A stretch of 27,033 bases of DNA from JABFSC01 sp031389045 (lineage in GTDB: Bacteria > Desulfobacterota > Binatia > Bin18): NCBI GenBank assembly GCA_031389045.1, contig JANMSE010000453.1, positions 1 to 27,033 on the forward strand. Reading direction: 5' to 3'. Below the pieces are notes generated by a model. That model was not told the DNA's origin and did not search any database. It saw only the letters and a program-made list of their open reading frames with translations. Positions 4,801 to 12,392 of the stretch are shown one piece after another (within the stretch, counting starts at the first letter, position 1; each line of letters starts with the position of its first letter). The position numbers and the translations under genes were made by a program.

Positions 4801-7188
4801 ATGGCAGGTCCACTTGTGGGAATTCGTGTGCTCGACTTTGGTCGTGCCGCCGTTGGCCCGGTGTCGGCGCAATACTTGGGGTTTCTCGGCGCGGATGTCA
4901 TTAAAATCGAGCCGCCGGAAGGCGACCCGGTACGCAATGTCGCGACCTTTAAGAACGGCATGGGGACGACGTTCCTGGGCAATAATCTCAATAAGCGTGG
5001 GATCATGCTCGACTTGAAAAAACCGGAGGACAAAGCATTCGCGCTCCGGTTGATCCAATGGGCGGATATCGTGCTTGAGAATTTTCGCTCAAGTGAGGTG
5101 ATGGAACGTCTCGGTCTAGGCTACGCCGCGCTGAGCGCGCTGAATCCGCGCGTGATTTATCTCAGCTCCGGGGCCTACGGCAATGCGGGTCCGATGCAAG
5201 GGATGACCAGTAACGAATGGTATGGCCAGGCGAGCAGCGGTGCGACTTCCGTGACGGGCGCGGATGGCGGGCCGTTTGAGTTCGTGCGTGGCATCGCCCA
5301 GTTTGATTGGAACGGCGCGATGCTCAACCTGATTGCCATGCTGACAGCGCTGTATGTACGCGAACGCACCGGACACGGTCTCAAGATCGAAACCTCGCAG
5401 TTCCAGTCCTCGCTGGTCGCGGGCACGACGCGTTTCGCCGAATACTTCGCGACTGGCCAGACCCCGCGTCCAATGGGCAGCGCGCGGCCCAACGTGGTCC
5501 CGGATCAAGCCTTCGCCACGGCGGACGGCTACATCAATGTCAGTGTTCCCCATGAAGGATTCTGGACAAAATTCTGTGAGGCTATCGAGCGACCCGATAT
5601 ACAAGAAGACCCGCGTTTCGCCACCAACGCCGAACGGATCGTCCATCGCCAGGTCTTGATCGAGGAGTTGACTCGCACGTTTCAGCGCCGACCCACGGGC
5701 TATTGGCTGTGGCAATTGCGCAAACATGATGTCCCCTGCGGCCAGTATTTCAGCGATGATCTCGTCAGTGCCATTCTCCAGCAGCATCCCCAGGTCCGGG
5801 CCAACTCAATGATGACGCTGCTCGACACGCGGTGGGGAGCGATGCACTCGGCGACACCTCACTGGCGGTTCAGTAAAACTCCGGCGGCGATTACTCGGCC
5901 CGCACCAGTGCTTGATGAACATCACGCGGAGATCGTCGCCCAGGTGACTCACGAGCTGTCCGTGACCAACGGCGGCAAGGCCACACCACCGGTGGCGACG
6001 AATGGCACGCTCGCATTGGCCGGAGTCACGGTGATCGACGTCTCCCAAGGCGCGGCGGGCGCGATGTGCGCCATGCAACTGGGTGACCTTGGCGCGGAGG
6101 TCATCAAGGTCGAACCGCTCGACGGCGATTGGTTACGCAAGATCGGACCGTTCGTGAAGTCGGAGAGCGCGGTCTTTCTCCACCTCAATCGCAACAAACG
6201 CAGCGTGTTGTTGGACCTGAAAACACCAACGGGAAAAGAGGTTTTTCGCCGGCTCCTCGCCAACGCCGATGTCCTGGTGGAAGGCTATCGTCCCGGCGTG
6301 ATGGCGAAACTCGGCTTTGGGTATGAGGCTGTGGCCGCACTGAATCCCCGTTTGGTGTACTGTTCCATCTCCGCCTTTGGCCGCGAAGGACCGTTGGCCC
6401 ATCAAGCGGGGTCAGAGCTTGGGATTCAATCGTTCGTGGGGATCAATAGAAATCTCGGTAAAGCAGGTGATCCGCCGGTGCGTACGGGTTTTGATTTGGC
6501 GGCGACGGAAACCGCCTTCACGGCGGTGCAGGGGATTCTCGCGGCATTGTTCTGGCGCGCGCGTCATGGGGAGGGCCAACATGTCGAGGTCTCGCTGCTT
6601 GGTACCATGATCGCCGTCAGCCAATGGCAACTAGCCGCTGAACATGAGCCCGACCAATGGGCGGGACGGCAACTGCTCGGCTACACCGAACCACCAGATT
6701 CCGGGTTTCAGTTGCGCGACGGCACGGTCCTGTTCTCGTTACGGGGCGATGGCGAAGCGTGGGATAAATTCTTCATCGCGCTCAATCGCATGGACCTCAC
6801 CGCTGACCCGCGGTTTGCCGTGAGCAATCTCTTGGTCATCAATCGCGATCTTGAAGAAGCGATCCGTGACGATCTCAAGCAATGGAGCGTGGAAGAATTT
6901 CGCCACTTGGTGCAAGATGAACTCGGCGGCACCATCACCGTGCTCCAGACGCTGCACAGCGTGATGCAGGATGAGCAAACCGCCGCTATTGGCGCGGTGC
7001 AAACCATCGACCATCCGCTCTGTGGCCGCATGCCTACCTTGAGTCCACCGTGGAAATTCTCCGAACCGTTGACCGCGCTGCGCAGGTCAGCACCGTTGCG
7101 TGGTCAGCACACGGATGAGATTCTCCGCGAGCATGGATACCCACAAGAGGAGATCGCGGTGTTCCGAGCGCAGGGCGTGGTGGGATAG
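4801..7188 (+). CDS. Double CaiB/BaiF (family III) CoA-transferase fusion
   Basis: The 795-residue protein is two complete family III CoA-transferase units in tandem, about residues 1-385 and 403-795, joined by a short linker. Each opens with the family signature: 'GIRVLDFG ... LGADVIKIEPP' and 'GVTVIDVSQ ... LGAEVIKVEP'. Asp169 in 'AQFDW' aligns with the catalytic aspartate of formyl-CoA transferase. The second half has Asp565 in 'GFDLAATE' at the equivalent place. Single-domain members (about 400 residues) form interlocked dimers, so the fusion may form that pair within one chain. The reaction is transfer of CoA between carboxylic acids, substrate unknown. GGAGGG before the ATG sets the start. 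It heads an operon with a crotonase-fold protein and a VOC protein, which suggests acyl-CoA catabolism. Confidence 0.92.
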   Translation: MAGPLVGIRVLDFGRAAVGPVSAQYLGFLGADVIKIEPPEGDPVRNVATFKNGMGTTFLGNNLNKRGIMLDLKKPEDKAFALRLIQWADIVLENFRSSEVMERLGLGYAALSALNPRVIYLSSGAYGNAGPMQGMTSNEWYGQASSGATSVTGADGGPFEFVRGIAQFDWNGAMLNLIAMLTALYVRERTGHGLKIETSQFQSSLVAGTTRFAEYFATGQTPRPMGSARPNVVPDQAFATADGYINVSVPHEGFWTKFCEAIERPDIQEDPRFATNAERIVHRQVLIEELTRTFQRRPTGYWLWQLRKHDVPCGQYFSDDLVSAILQQHPQVRANSMMTLLDTRWGAMHSATPHWRFSKTPAAITRPAPVLDEHHAEIVAQVTHELSVTNGGKATPPVATNGTLALAGVTVIDVSQGAAGAMCAMQLGDLGAEVIKVEPLDGDWLRKIGPFVKSESAVFLHLNRNKRSVLLDLKTPTGKEVFRRLLANADVLVEGYRPGVMAKLGFGYEAVAALNPRLVYCSISAFGREGPLAHQAGSELGIQSFVGINRNLGKAGDPPVRTGFDLAATETAFTAVQGILAALFWRARHGEGQHVEVSLLGTMIAVSQWQLAAEHEPDQWAGRQLLGYTEPPDSGFQLRDGTVLFSLRGDGEAWDKFFIALNRMDLTADPRFAVSNLLVINRDLEEAIRDDLKQWSVEEFRHLVQDELGGTITVLQTLHSVMQDEQTAAIGAVQTIDHPLCGRMPTLSPPWKFSEPLTALRRSAPLRGQHTDEILREHGYPQEEIAVFRAQGVVG

Positions 7189-7193
7189 CCGAG

Positions 7194-7233
7194 ACATTGA
7201 GCCATCGGGTTATTGAGTGATTGAGTCGTTGAA
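7194..7233. repeat. Imprecise ATTGAG repeats in the intergenic gap
   Basis: The 108-bp gap between the CoA-transferase and crotonase genes carries several near-repeats of ATTGAG/GTTGAA (CATTGAG, TTATTGAG, TGATTGAG, TCGTTGAA). No hairpin terminator is apparent, so the genes may still be cotranscribed. Confidence 0.5.
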
Positions 7234-7296
7234 GTAAGGTGGGGAACCCACGGGCGGACGAATCGCCGAAGAGCAACAGAAAAAAGGAGACCTGTT

Positions 7297-8085
7297 ATGC
7301 AAAGCAAGTATGGAGACGTGGCTGTTACACTGGCGGATCACATCGCCACCGTTGAGATTCAGCGGGGGCCGAACAATTTTTTCGACGTGAACCTTATTCA
7401 CTCACTCGCCGAGGTGTTCGAGGCATTGGATAACGAGGCGGCGTGCCGCGCGATCGTGCTGGCGTCGGAAGGCAAGCACTTTTGCGCGGGCGCGAATTTT
7501 CATAATGCCGATTCTCAAAGCGAACGCGAGACTCGCACGGTCGAGAAAGGGAATCCACTCTATGCCGCCGCGGTGCGGCTCTTCGCCTGTCGCAAGCCGG
7601 TCGTGGGCGCGATTCAAGGAGCCGCCATTGGTGGTGGATTCGGGCTCGCGCTGGTGCCCGACTTCCGGGTGGTATGCTCGGAGACCCGCTTCGCCGCGAA
7701 CTTCGTGGCATTGGGTTTTCATCCGGGATTTGGACTCACGCACACCTTGCCACGACTGATTGGGTCGCAACGGGCGAACTTGATGTTCTATACCGGTCGC
7801 CGGATTGGTGGCGAAGAAGCCTTGGCATGGGGACTGGGAGAAGTGCTGACCACCCAAGAGAAGGTGCGCGGCGCCGCGGTTGAGATGGCCAAGGAGATCG
7901 CGGCCAATGCGCCCCTCGCTGTCCAATCCACGCGCGCCACCATGCGGGCCGGACTGGCCGCGGCGGTCAAGGCCGCGACCGATCACGAGTTCCAAGAACA
8001 GGCGTGGCTGCAAAAGACCGAGGATCATAAGGAAGGGATTCGCGCCGTGGCGGAACGCCGCCCAGGCCAGTTCGTGGGACGATAA
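7297..8085 (+). CDS. Crotonase-fold protein (enoyl-CoA hydratase/isomerase family), atypical active site
   Basis: The 262-residue product has the crotonase fold. 'HFCAGANF' (residues 61-68) and 'IQGAAIGGGFGLAL' (106-119) form the CoA-thioester oxyanion hole, and 'LPRLIGSQRANLMFYTGRRI' follows. The two glutamates that activate water in classical enoyl-CoA hydratases (Glu144 and Glu164 of the rat enzyme) align here with Gly116 and Phe136. It is therefore unlikely to hydrate enoyl-CoA by the standard mechanism and may be an isomerase, hydrolase or another acyl-CoA enzyme. I believe the 'ANFVALGFHPGFG' segment marks a recurring subfamily rather than random decay. AAAAGGAG before the ATG sets the start. 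It lies between the CoA-transferase fusion and the VOC gene, all on the plus strand. Confidence 0.85.
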   Translation: MQSKYGDVAVTLADHIATVEIQRGPNNFFDVNLIHSLAEVFEALDNEAACRAIVLASEGKHFCAGANFHNADSQSERETRTVEKGNPLYAAAVRLFACRKPVVGAIQGAAIGGGFGLALVPDFRVVCSETRFAANFVALGFHPGFGLTHTLPRLIGSQRANLMFYTGRRIGGEEALAWGLGEVLTTQEKVRGAAVEMAKEIAANAPLAVQSTRATMRAGLAAAVKAATDHEFQEQAWLQKTEDHKEGIRAVAERRPGQFVGR

Positions 8086-8126
8086 ACGTCGCGTCAGCAA
8101 CTCATACACGAAGGAGAGCGAACACC

Positions 8127-8585
8127 ATGATTAAGTCTATTTTTCATATCAACATTAACGTGACCAACTTCGACCGTTCGCTGGCATTCTACAAAATGCT
8201 GGGCTTCAAGGTGGTGCTCAATATCGGCGAGGGCGCGAATCCGGGCAACGACAAAGGGCTTGGGATTCCCAACAGCGTCGCACGCGCGGCCCTGCTTGCG
8301 CTCGGTGATGATCCGCGCGCGACGCGTATCGATCTCATCGAATGGAAACAACCCAAAACCGAAGGCACCGCTTATCCACACCTGTACCACGCGGGCGCGG
8401 CCCGCATCGCGCTCTTCGCCAAGAATATCGACGAAGAGTATGCACGCCTCAAAGGGTTGGGGGTGGAATGCGTGTCCGAGCCGGTCATCATCCAATTCCC
8501 GAACAAGGCGGGCGCGAAATTCTTTTGCTTCAAGGATCCCGATGGGACCTTTCTGGAGCTGATCGAGCCTTTCCAAAACGCGTAG
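8127..8585 (+). CDS. VOC superfamily (glyoxalase/dioxygenase-like) protein
   Basis: The 152-residue protein has the two-module VOC pattern: 'FHININVTNFDRSLAFY' at the start and 'KDPDGTFLELIE' near the end. Metal ligands in related enzymes come from a His, a Glu, a His and a Glu. His7, Glu72 and Glu144 are present, but the third position is Arg93 in 'ARIALFAKN', so metal binding may be altered. The family includes glyoxalase I, methylmalonyl-CoA epimerase and ring-cleaving dioxygenases, and I cannot choose among them. GAAGGAG before the ATG sets the start, and the gene lies 41 bases after the crotonase gene. It probably acts in the same pathway. Confidence 0.8.
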   Translation: MIKSIFHININVTNFDRSLAFYKMLGFKVVLNIGEGANPGNDKGLGIPNSVARAALLALGDDPRATRIDLIEWKQPKTEGTAYPHLYHAGAARIALFAKNIDEEYARLKGLGVECVSEPVIIQFPNKAGAKFFCFKDPDGTFLELIEPFQNA

Positions 8586-8633
8586 TCCCTAGAGAGAGCG
8601 TTCCGCGGTCAGCGTTCAGCCGTCAGCAACAAA

Positions 8634-8790
8634 AAGTCTTCCGCGGCTAACGGATTTTGTTGTTCACGGAGCGTGGATATTGAAAACCCCGGACTTGTCG
8701 CCTCTGGAAATTTTGTGGTTGGGAAAGGTATCTATTGTTTTTCAAGGCCTGCGCTTTCCCGCCACAAAATCCGTTAGCATCAGCAGACTT
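8634..8790. repeat. MITE-like element with 27-bp imperfect terminal inverted repeats
   Basis: GCTAACGGATTTTGT (8646-8660) is repeated exactly in reverse complement at 8764-8778. Outside it, AAGTCT (8634-8639) pairs with AGACTT (8785-8790) after an equal 6-base gap on both sides. The 157-bp unit has no ORF of its own and fills the gap between two convergent genes (8585 and 8800). The right end stops ten bases before the stop codon of the E1-like gene. It could be a miniature transposable element or a bidirectional terminator. Confidence 0.6.
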
Positions 8791-8799
8791 CGCCACTCC

Positions 8800-9516
8800 C
8801 TATTCAGGCAAGGAGGATCGCCCACAGTAAGAACACTCCGGGTTTTTCCGCACTTTCTGGACAGCAAATCGCAAGTCAGGAAACTCACAGCGCACGAGTG
8901 TCGCCCCAGCGGATTGATTGAGCCCCAGGATTATTTTGACTACCTCCGTGGCGAGCTGGGCACCAAGAAACAGCGCTGCCAGGTCAGCAAAAGGCGAAGC
9001 CACCGTTTTTCTTGCGGGAAGCTCAACACAGTGTAAACATGGCTGATCCGCGTCGTATCCGCGACACGGCAAAAACCAGCAATGCAGTCCCTCACTCTGA
9101 ACGCAGAGGAAAGGTCGTTGCACGGTATAACAGAGGTCATGCAGAGGCTTGTCAGGGCCAGAGATGACCAGCGTGTAGTCCCGCAGCAATTGCGAGAGAT
9201 GGGTGAGATCGCTCCCCTCGGACTTGCGATAACGAACCACCACACACTCCGGGTTTAATCGCCGAGGGACGGTTGTCAGGGCATCCGGGGACTCTGGCAT
9301 CAACGTGGAGAGCAGCTCACCTTGTTCATCGGCGAGTATCCCCATCGTGCTGATGCCTACCGCCGCTAAATACAACAGGACGGTTTCCTGCAATGGCCCC
9401 GTGCCGTTGAGCAGCACGCGCGCGCGTAGGAGTTTTTCTTGGCCTTTGCCACCAACCTGGGGCAGAATGATTTGGCGGCTGTAGCGCTCAATCTGGTCGT
9501 CCGTGAGCATGGTCAC
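8800..9516 (-). CDS. Degenerate MoeB/ThiF/HesA-type E1-like protein (pseudo-E1)
   Basis: The 238-residue product starts like MoeB/ThiF: 'DDQIERYSRQIILPQVGGKGQEKLL' (residues 6-30), with Arg14 at the position of the E. coli MoeB arginine finger. After that the adenylation motifs are lost. The Gly-x-Gly-Gly-Leu-Gly loop is replaced by 'NGTGPLQ', the Asn-Leu-Gln-Arg-Gln motif is absent, the DxTD motif reads 'SGPD', and no catalytic cysteine remains in the crossover region. The two zinc pairs survive (Cys160/Cys163 and Cys228/Cys231). It is the last gene of the sulfur-carrier operon, whose first gene is an active-looking E1 lacking the arginine-finger helix. I infer a non-catalytic partner subunit. 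The start may be GTG 9516 (GAG five bases upstream) or ATG 9510. Confidence 0.8.
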   Translation of the reverse strand: MTMLTDDQIERYSRQIILPQVGGKGQEKLLRARVLLNGTGPLQETVLLYLAAVGISTMGILADEQGELLSTLMPESPDALTTVPRRLNPECVVVRYRKSEGSDLTHLSQLLRDYTLVISGPDKPLHDLCYTVQRPFLCVQSEGLHCWFLPCRGYDADQPCLHCVELPARKTVASPFADLAALFLGAQLATEVVKIILGLNQSAGATLVRCEFPDLRFAVQKVRKNPECSYCGRSSLPE

Positions 9517-9518
9517 GG

Positions 9519-9755
9519 TTACTCAATGACGTTTTTCTCGATGGGCTCAACGGTCACCCCTTGTGACCTCATCCAGACCACCGCGCTATCAATGACCTCT
9601 TGCGGGCCTTCCAGCTCGACGGCTAGCAGGCCCATCTCTTCCGAGACATTGGCGCCCCGAATGTTGGGAATCAGATCGAACTTCTTCACCAACAAATAGA
9701 TGATGGGTTGTTTCACGAGAGCAGGGGGGTATGTCAGATAGAATTTTTCTTTCAT
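9519..9755 (-). CDS. NIL-domain protein
   Basis: This 78-residue protein is a stand-alone NIL domain. The alternating hydrophobic pattern 'FYLTYPPALVKQPIIYLLVK', 'NIRGANVSEEMGLLAVELEG' and 'VVWMRSQGVTVEPI' is typical. NIL domains occur at the C-terminus of the methionine importer ATPase MetN and in the NIL-ferredoxin MA1822, which takes part in homocysteine synthesis in methanogens. This suggests sensing or handling of a sulfur amino acid. It is 16 bases from the cysteine synthase gene upstream and nearly abuts the pseudo-E1 gene downstream, so the three are surely cotranscribed. GAGGG before the ATG supports the start. Confidence 0.85.
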   Translation of the reverse strand: MKEKFYLTYPPALVKQPIIYLLVKKFDLIPNIRGANVSEEMGLLAVELEGPQEVIDSAVVWMRSQGVTVEPIEKNVIE

Positions 9756-9771
9756 CGCACCCTCGGTTCAA

Positions 9772-10758
9772 TTAGACGCGCGCTTGTTTCTTGTCGAAGT
9801 CTTTCCAACCGACCCACAAATTCGTGCTGAGGTATTTGTCCCCAAAATCGGGAAAGAGGGTGACGATCACGCCGGACTCAATCTCACGAGCGACCTTGAG
9901 AGAGGCCCACAGTGCCGCGCCGGACGATTGTCCGACTAATATCCCTTCTTCTCTCCCCAACCGATACACCGCGTCATACGCCTCTTCGGTGCCAACGGGG
10001 ATTTTCCGATCCAATTCCCCTTCATGGTAAATGCCCGGCACGATGGAGCTCGCCATGTGCTTGAGCCCCTCTAACCCATGAAAGGCGTCGTCCGGTTCCA
10101 CGGCGATGATCTGAATCTGGGGATTCTGCTCCTTCAAGTACCGGCCGGTGCCCATGATCGTACCGCTGGTCCCGATCCCAGCTATGAAGTGCGTCACTTG
10201 CCCCTGCGTCTGCCGCCAAATCTCCGGACCCGTGGTTTCATAATGCGCTTGGGGGTTGGCGGTATTGAAATACTGGTCCGGCTTGAAGTAGCGCTCAGGA
10301 GTCTCGTGCAGAATCTGACGACACAAGCGCATCGCGCCATCCGACCCTTCGAGCGGGCTGCTGAAGATTATCTTGGCGCCATACGCGGCAATGATCTTCT
10401 TACGTTCAATGCTCACATTTTTAGGAATGACCAATTCAACGGGATAGCCCAGGACGGCACCAACGAGTGCCAGGGCGATTCCCGTATTGCCGGAGGTTGA
10501 GTCGATAATGGTCTTGCCCGGTGTCAACGCTCCCGTGCGCAATCCTTCGGCCACCATTTTGAGGGCGGCGCGATCTTTCACCGATCCGCCTGGGTTAAAA
10601 CCTTCCAGTTTTGTGAAAACGCGCACTCGTGGAGAGAGACCAGCAGTGACCTTGGTGAGTTCAAAGAGTGGAGTATTCCCCACTAAATGCAGAACCGACG
10701 GGACGCGTGCTATCTGCGAAGAGGGGCCTCCCTCGCCCCAGACTGGTAACAGCGACAC
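9772..10758 (-). CDS. cysM: Cysteine synthase family PLP enzyme (CysK/CysM-like)
   Basis: The 328-residue product is a fold type II PLP enzyme of the cysteine synthase group: 'VGNTPLFELTKV', 'NPGGSVKDRAALKM' with PLP-lysine Lys61, 'STSGNTGIALA', 'GTSGTIMGTGRYLKE' and 'VGQSSGAALWAS'. It would replace the activated hydroxyl of O-acetyl- or O-phosphoserine (or a homoserine ester) with sulfur. Its neighbour is a ubiquitin-like carrier ending in Gly-Gly, as with CysO and CysM of Mycobacterium tuberculosis, where the protein thiocarboxylate is the sulfur donor. I infer the same donor here. The start is GTG, with GGAGGG overlapping the carrier gene's end, so translation of the two is likely coupled. 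The symbol is by analogy, and substrate choice between serine and homoserine derivatives is not settled. Confidence 0.85.
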   Translation of the reverse strand: MSLLPVWGEGGPSSQIARVPSVLHLVGNTPLFELTKVTAGLSPRVRVFTKLEGFNPGGSVKDRAALKMVAEGLRTGALTPGKTIIDSTSGNTGIALALVGAVLGYPVELVIPKNVSIERKKIIAAYGAKIIFSSPLEGSDGAMRLCRQILHETPERYFKPDQYFNTANPQAHYETTGPEIWRQTQGQVTHFIAGIGTSGTIMGTGRYLKEQNPQIQIIAVEPDDAFHGLEGLKHMASSIVPGIYHEGELDRKIPVGTEEAYDAVYRLGREEGILVGQSSGAALWASLKVAREIESGVIVTLFPDFGDKYLSTNLWVGWKDFDKKQARV

Positions 10759-10761
10759 GCC

Positions 10762-11037
10762 TCACCCTCCAGCAATGGCGGGAACAATCGAGACTTCATC
10801 CCCATCCTTGATGGTCGTTTCTAGGTTATTGAGAAAGCGAATATCATCGCCATTGACAAAGATGTTGACAAAGCGACGGATTTTACCCGCCTCATCACAC
10901 AGCCGCTCTTTGAGACCGGGATGATGCTGTTCCAAATTCTCGACAATCGCGGCAATCGTGACCCCGTCAGCACTGACTTCTTCCGCACCGCCAGTGAAGC
11001 GGCGCAACGGGGTAGGAATCCGCACACGCGCACCCAT
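10762..11037 (-). CDS. MoaD/ThiS-family ubiquitin-like sulfur carrier protein
   Basis: The 91-residue protein has the beta-grasp sulfur-carrier pattern: 'VRIPTPLRRFTGG' at the start, 'VTIAAIVENLEQHHPGLKERL' in the helix, 'FVNIFVNGDDIRFL', then 'DGDEVSIVPAIAGG'. The C-terminal Gly-Gly is the site adenylated by an E1 and converted to a thiocarboxylate. It closely resembles CysO-type carriers that feed cysteine synthase. The C-terminus needs no processing. AGGAGG before the ATG sets the start, and the stop codon overlaps the ribosome-binding region of the cysteine synthase gene. It sits between the threonine synthase and cysteine synthase homologues, implying that one or both take sulfur from it. 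Confidence 0.92.
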   Translation of the reverse strand: MGARVRIPTPLRRFTGGAEEVSADGVTIAAIVENLEQHHPGLKERLCDEAGKIRRFVNIFVNGDDIRFLNNLETTIKDGDEVSIVPAIAGG

Positions 11038-11100
11038 GTTTTTACCTCCTGAAAAAAATCACCTGTACTGTGGCGACTTTCCTGTCCTCTGGCAACTCCC

Positions 11101-12375
11101 CTAATGCAGCTCCGCCGCGGGAACCGGTGAGGCCACCGTCGCCGCTAACGACTGATAGAGCGAGTCAAAATCTTGCAACCGCGCGTTGATCGTAAACGGC
11201 TGGTTCACATGTCCCATCACCGCTTCAATCGTCTTGTAGCCATTGCCAGTGATACTGATGACAATCGACTCATTGCGAGGAATACGCCCTTGCTCGATCA
11301 ATTTCTTCGCCACCGCCACGGTGGTCCCGCCTGCGGGTTCGGTAAAGATGCCTTCCGTTTGGGCCAGTAACTGAATCGCTTCGACGATCTCTTGGTCGGT
11401 GACCGCCTCACCCCAGCCACCAGAGTTCCGCACGGCTTGCAACACATAATAGCCATCAGCAGGGTTCCCAATAGCGATGGACTTGGCGATGGTATTGGGT
11501 TTGACGGGGACAATCAGGTCCGACCCTTTGTGGAGCGCATGAATCACCGGCGCGCAGCCCGCGGCCTGGGCCGTGTAGATCTTTGGCGTGTGGGGATCAT
11601 CAATCAAGCCGACCTTCTTCATCTCCTCAAACGCTTTCGCCACCTTCGGCAAGATCGTTCCGCCGGCGGTTGGGACAATCACATGCTGGGGCAATTTCCA
11701 GCCCAGTTGTTCGGCGATCTCAAAGCCGTAGGTCTTCGCTCCTTCAGTGTAATAGGGGCGAAGATTGATATTGACGAATGCCCAGCCGTACTTGTCGGCG
11801 ATCTCACTGCACAGCCGGTTCACATCATCATAGTTGCCGCGAATACCGACCGCGCGTGGACCGTAAATGGTCGAGCCGATGATTTTCCCCTGTTCCAAAT
11901 CCGCCGGAATAAAGATGAAGCAGCGTAACCCGGCACGGGCGGCATGAGCGGAGACGGAATTCGCGAGATTTCCAGTGGACGCACAGGACACGGTATCGAA
12001 ACCAAACTCTATCGCTTTCGAGATCGCCACGGATACCACGCGATCCTTATAGGAAAACGTCGGATGATTGACGGAATCATCCTTCACATACAGTTCTTTC
12101 ACCCCGAGATGGGCCGCTAGGCGATCAGCTTTGACGAGCGGGGTGAACCCGCTGTGCAACCCGACGCTCGGTTCCCCATTCACGGGGAGGAGTTCACGGT
12201 AGCGCCAGAGCGATTGGGGACGCGATTCAATCACACGGCGGCTGATCTGCTTACGAATGTACTCGTAGTCATAGACGACTTCGAGCGGTCCAAAACACAT
12301 CTCGCACACATGCAACGGCGCGATCGGATACTCTTGTCCACATTCGCGGCAGGTCAAGCCAGTCACGTTACTCAT
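11101..12375 (-). CDS. thrC: Threonine synthase family PLP enzyme with N-terminal zinc ribbon
   Basis: The 424-residue product begins with a zinc-ribbon-like segment (Cys9, Cys12, Cys24, Cys27), then the fold type II PLP core: 'SGFTPLVKADRLA', 'NHPTFSYKDRVVSVA' with PLP-lysine Lys110, 'CASTGNLANSVSAHAARAGL' and 'PTAGGTILPK'. The standard reaction converts O-phosphohomoserine to threonine. Because it lies 17 bases after an E1 gene and upstream of a sulfur carrier and cysteine synthase, it could instead use phosphohomoserine or a similar ester as an acceptor for carrier-bound sulfur. That is inference. The start at 12375 follows GAGGAG, and the longer frame to 12429 overlaps the E1 gene and was rejected. 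The final residues (PVPAAELH) are a short extension. Confidence 0.9.
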   Translation of the reverse strand: MSNVTGLTCRECGQEYPIAPLHVCEMCFGPLEVVYDYEYIRKQISRRVIESRPQSLWRYRELLPVNGEPSVGLHSGFTPLVKADRLAAHLGVKELYVKDDSVNHPTFSYKDRVVSVAISKAIEFGFDTVSCASTGNLANSVSAHAARAGLRCFIFIPADLEQGKIIGSTIYGPRAVGIRGNYDDVNRLCSEIADKYGWAFVNINLRPYYTEGAKTYGFEIAEQLGWKLPQHVIVPTAGGTILPKVAKAFEEMKKVGLIDDPHTPKIYTAQAAGCAPVIHALHKGSDLIVPVKPNTIAKSIAIGNPADGYYVLQAVRNSGGWGEAVTDQEIVEAIQLLAQTEGIFTEPAGGTTVAVAKKLIEQGRIPRNESIVISITGNGYKTIEAVMGHVNQPFTINARLQDFDSLYQSLAATVASPVPAAELH

Positions 12376-12392
12376 ATCAACTCCTCTATCGT

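Noticed and set aside
8680..9036. A 118-codon plus-strand open frame
   Set aside because: It lies over the inverted-repeat element and antisense to the degenerate E1 gene, with no ribosome-binding site or family pattern.
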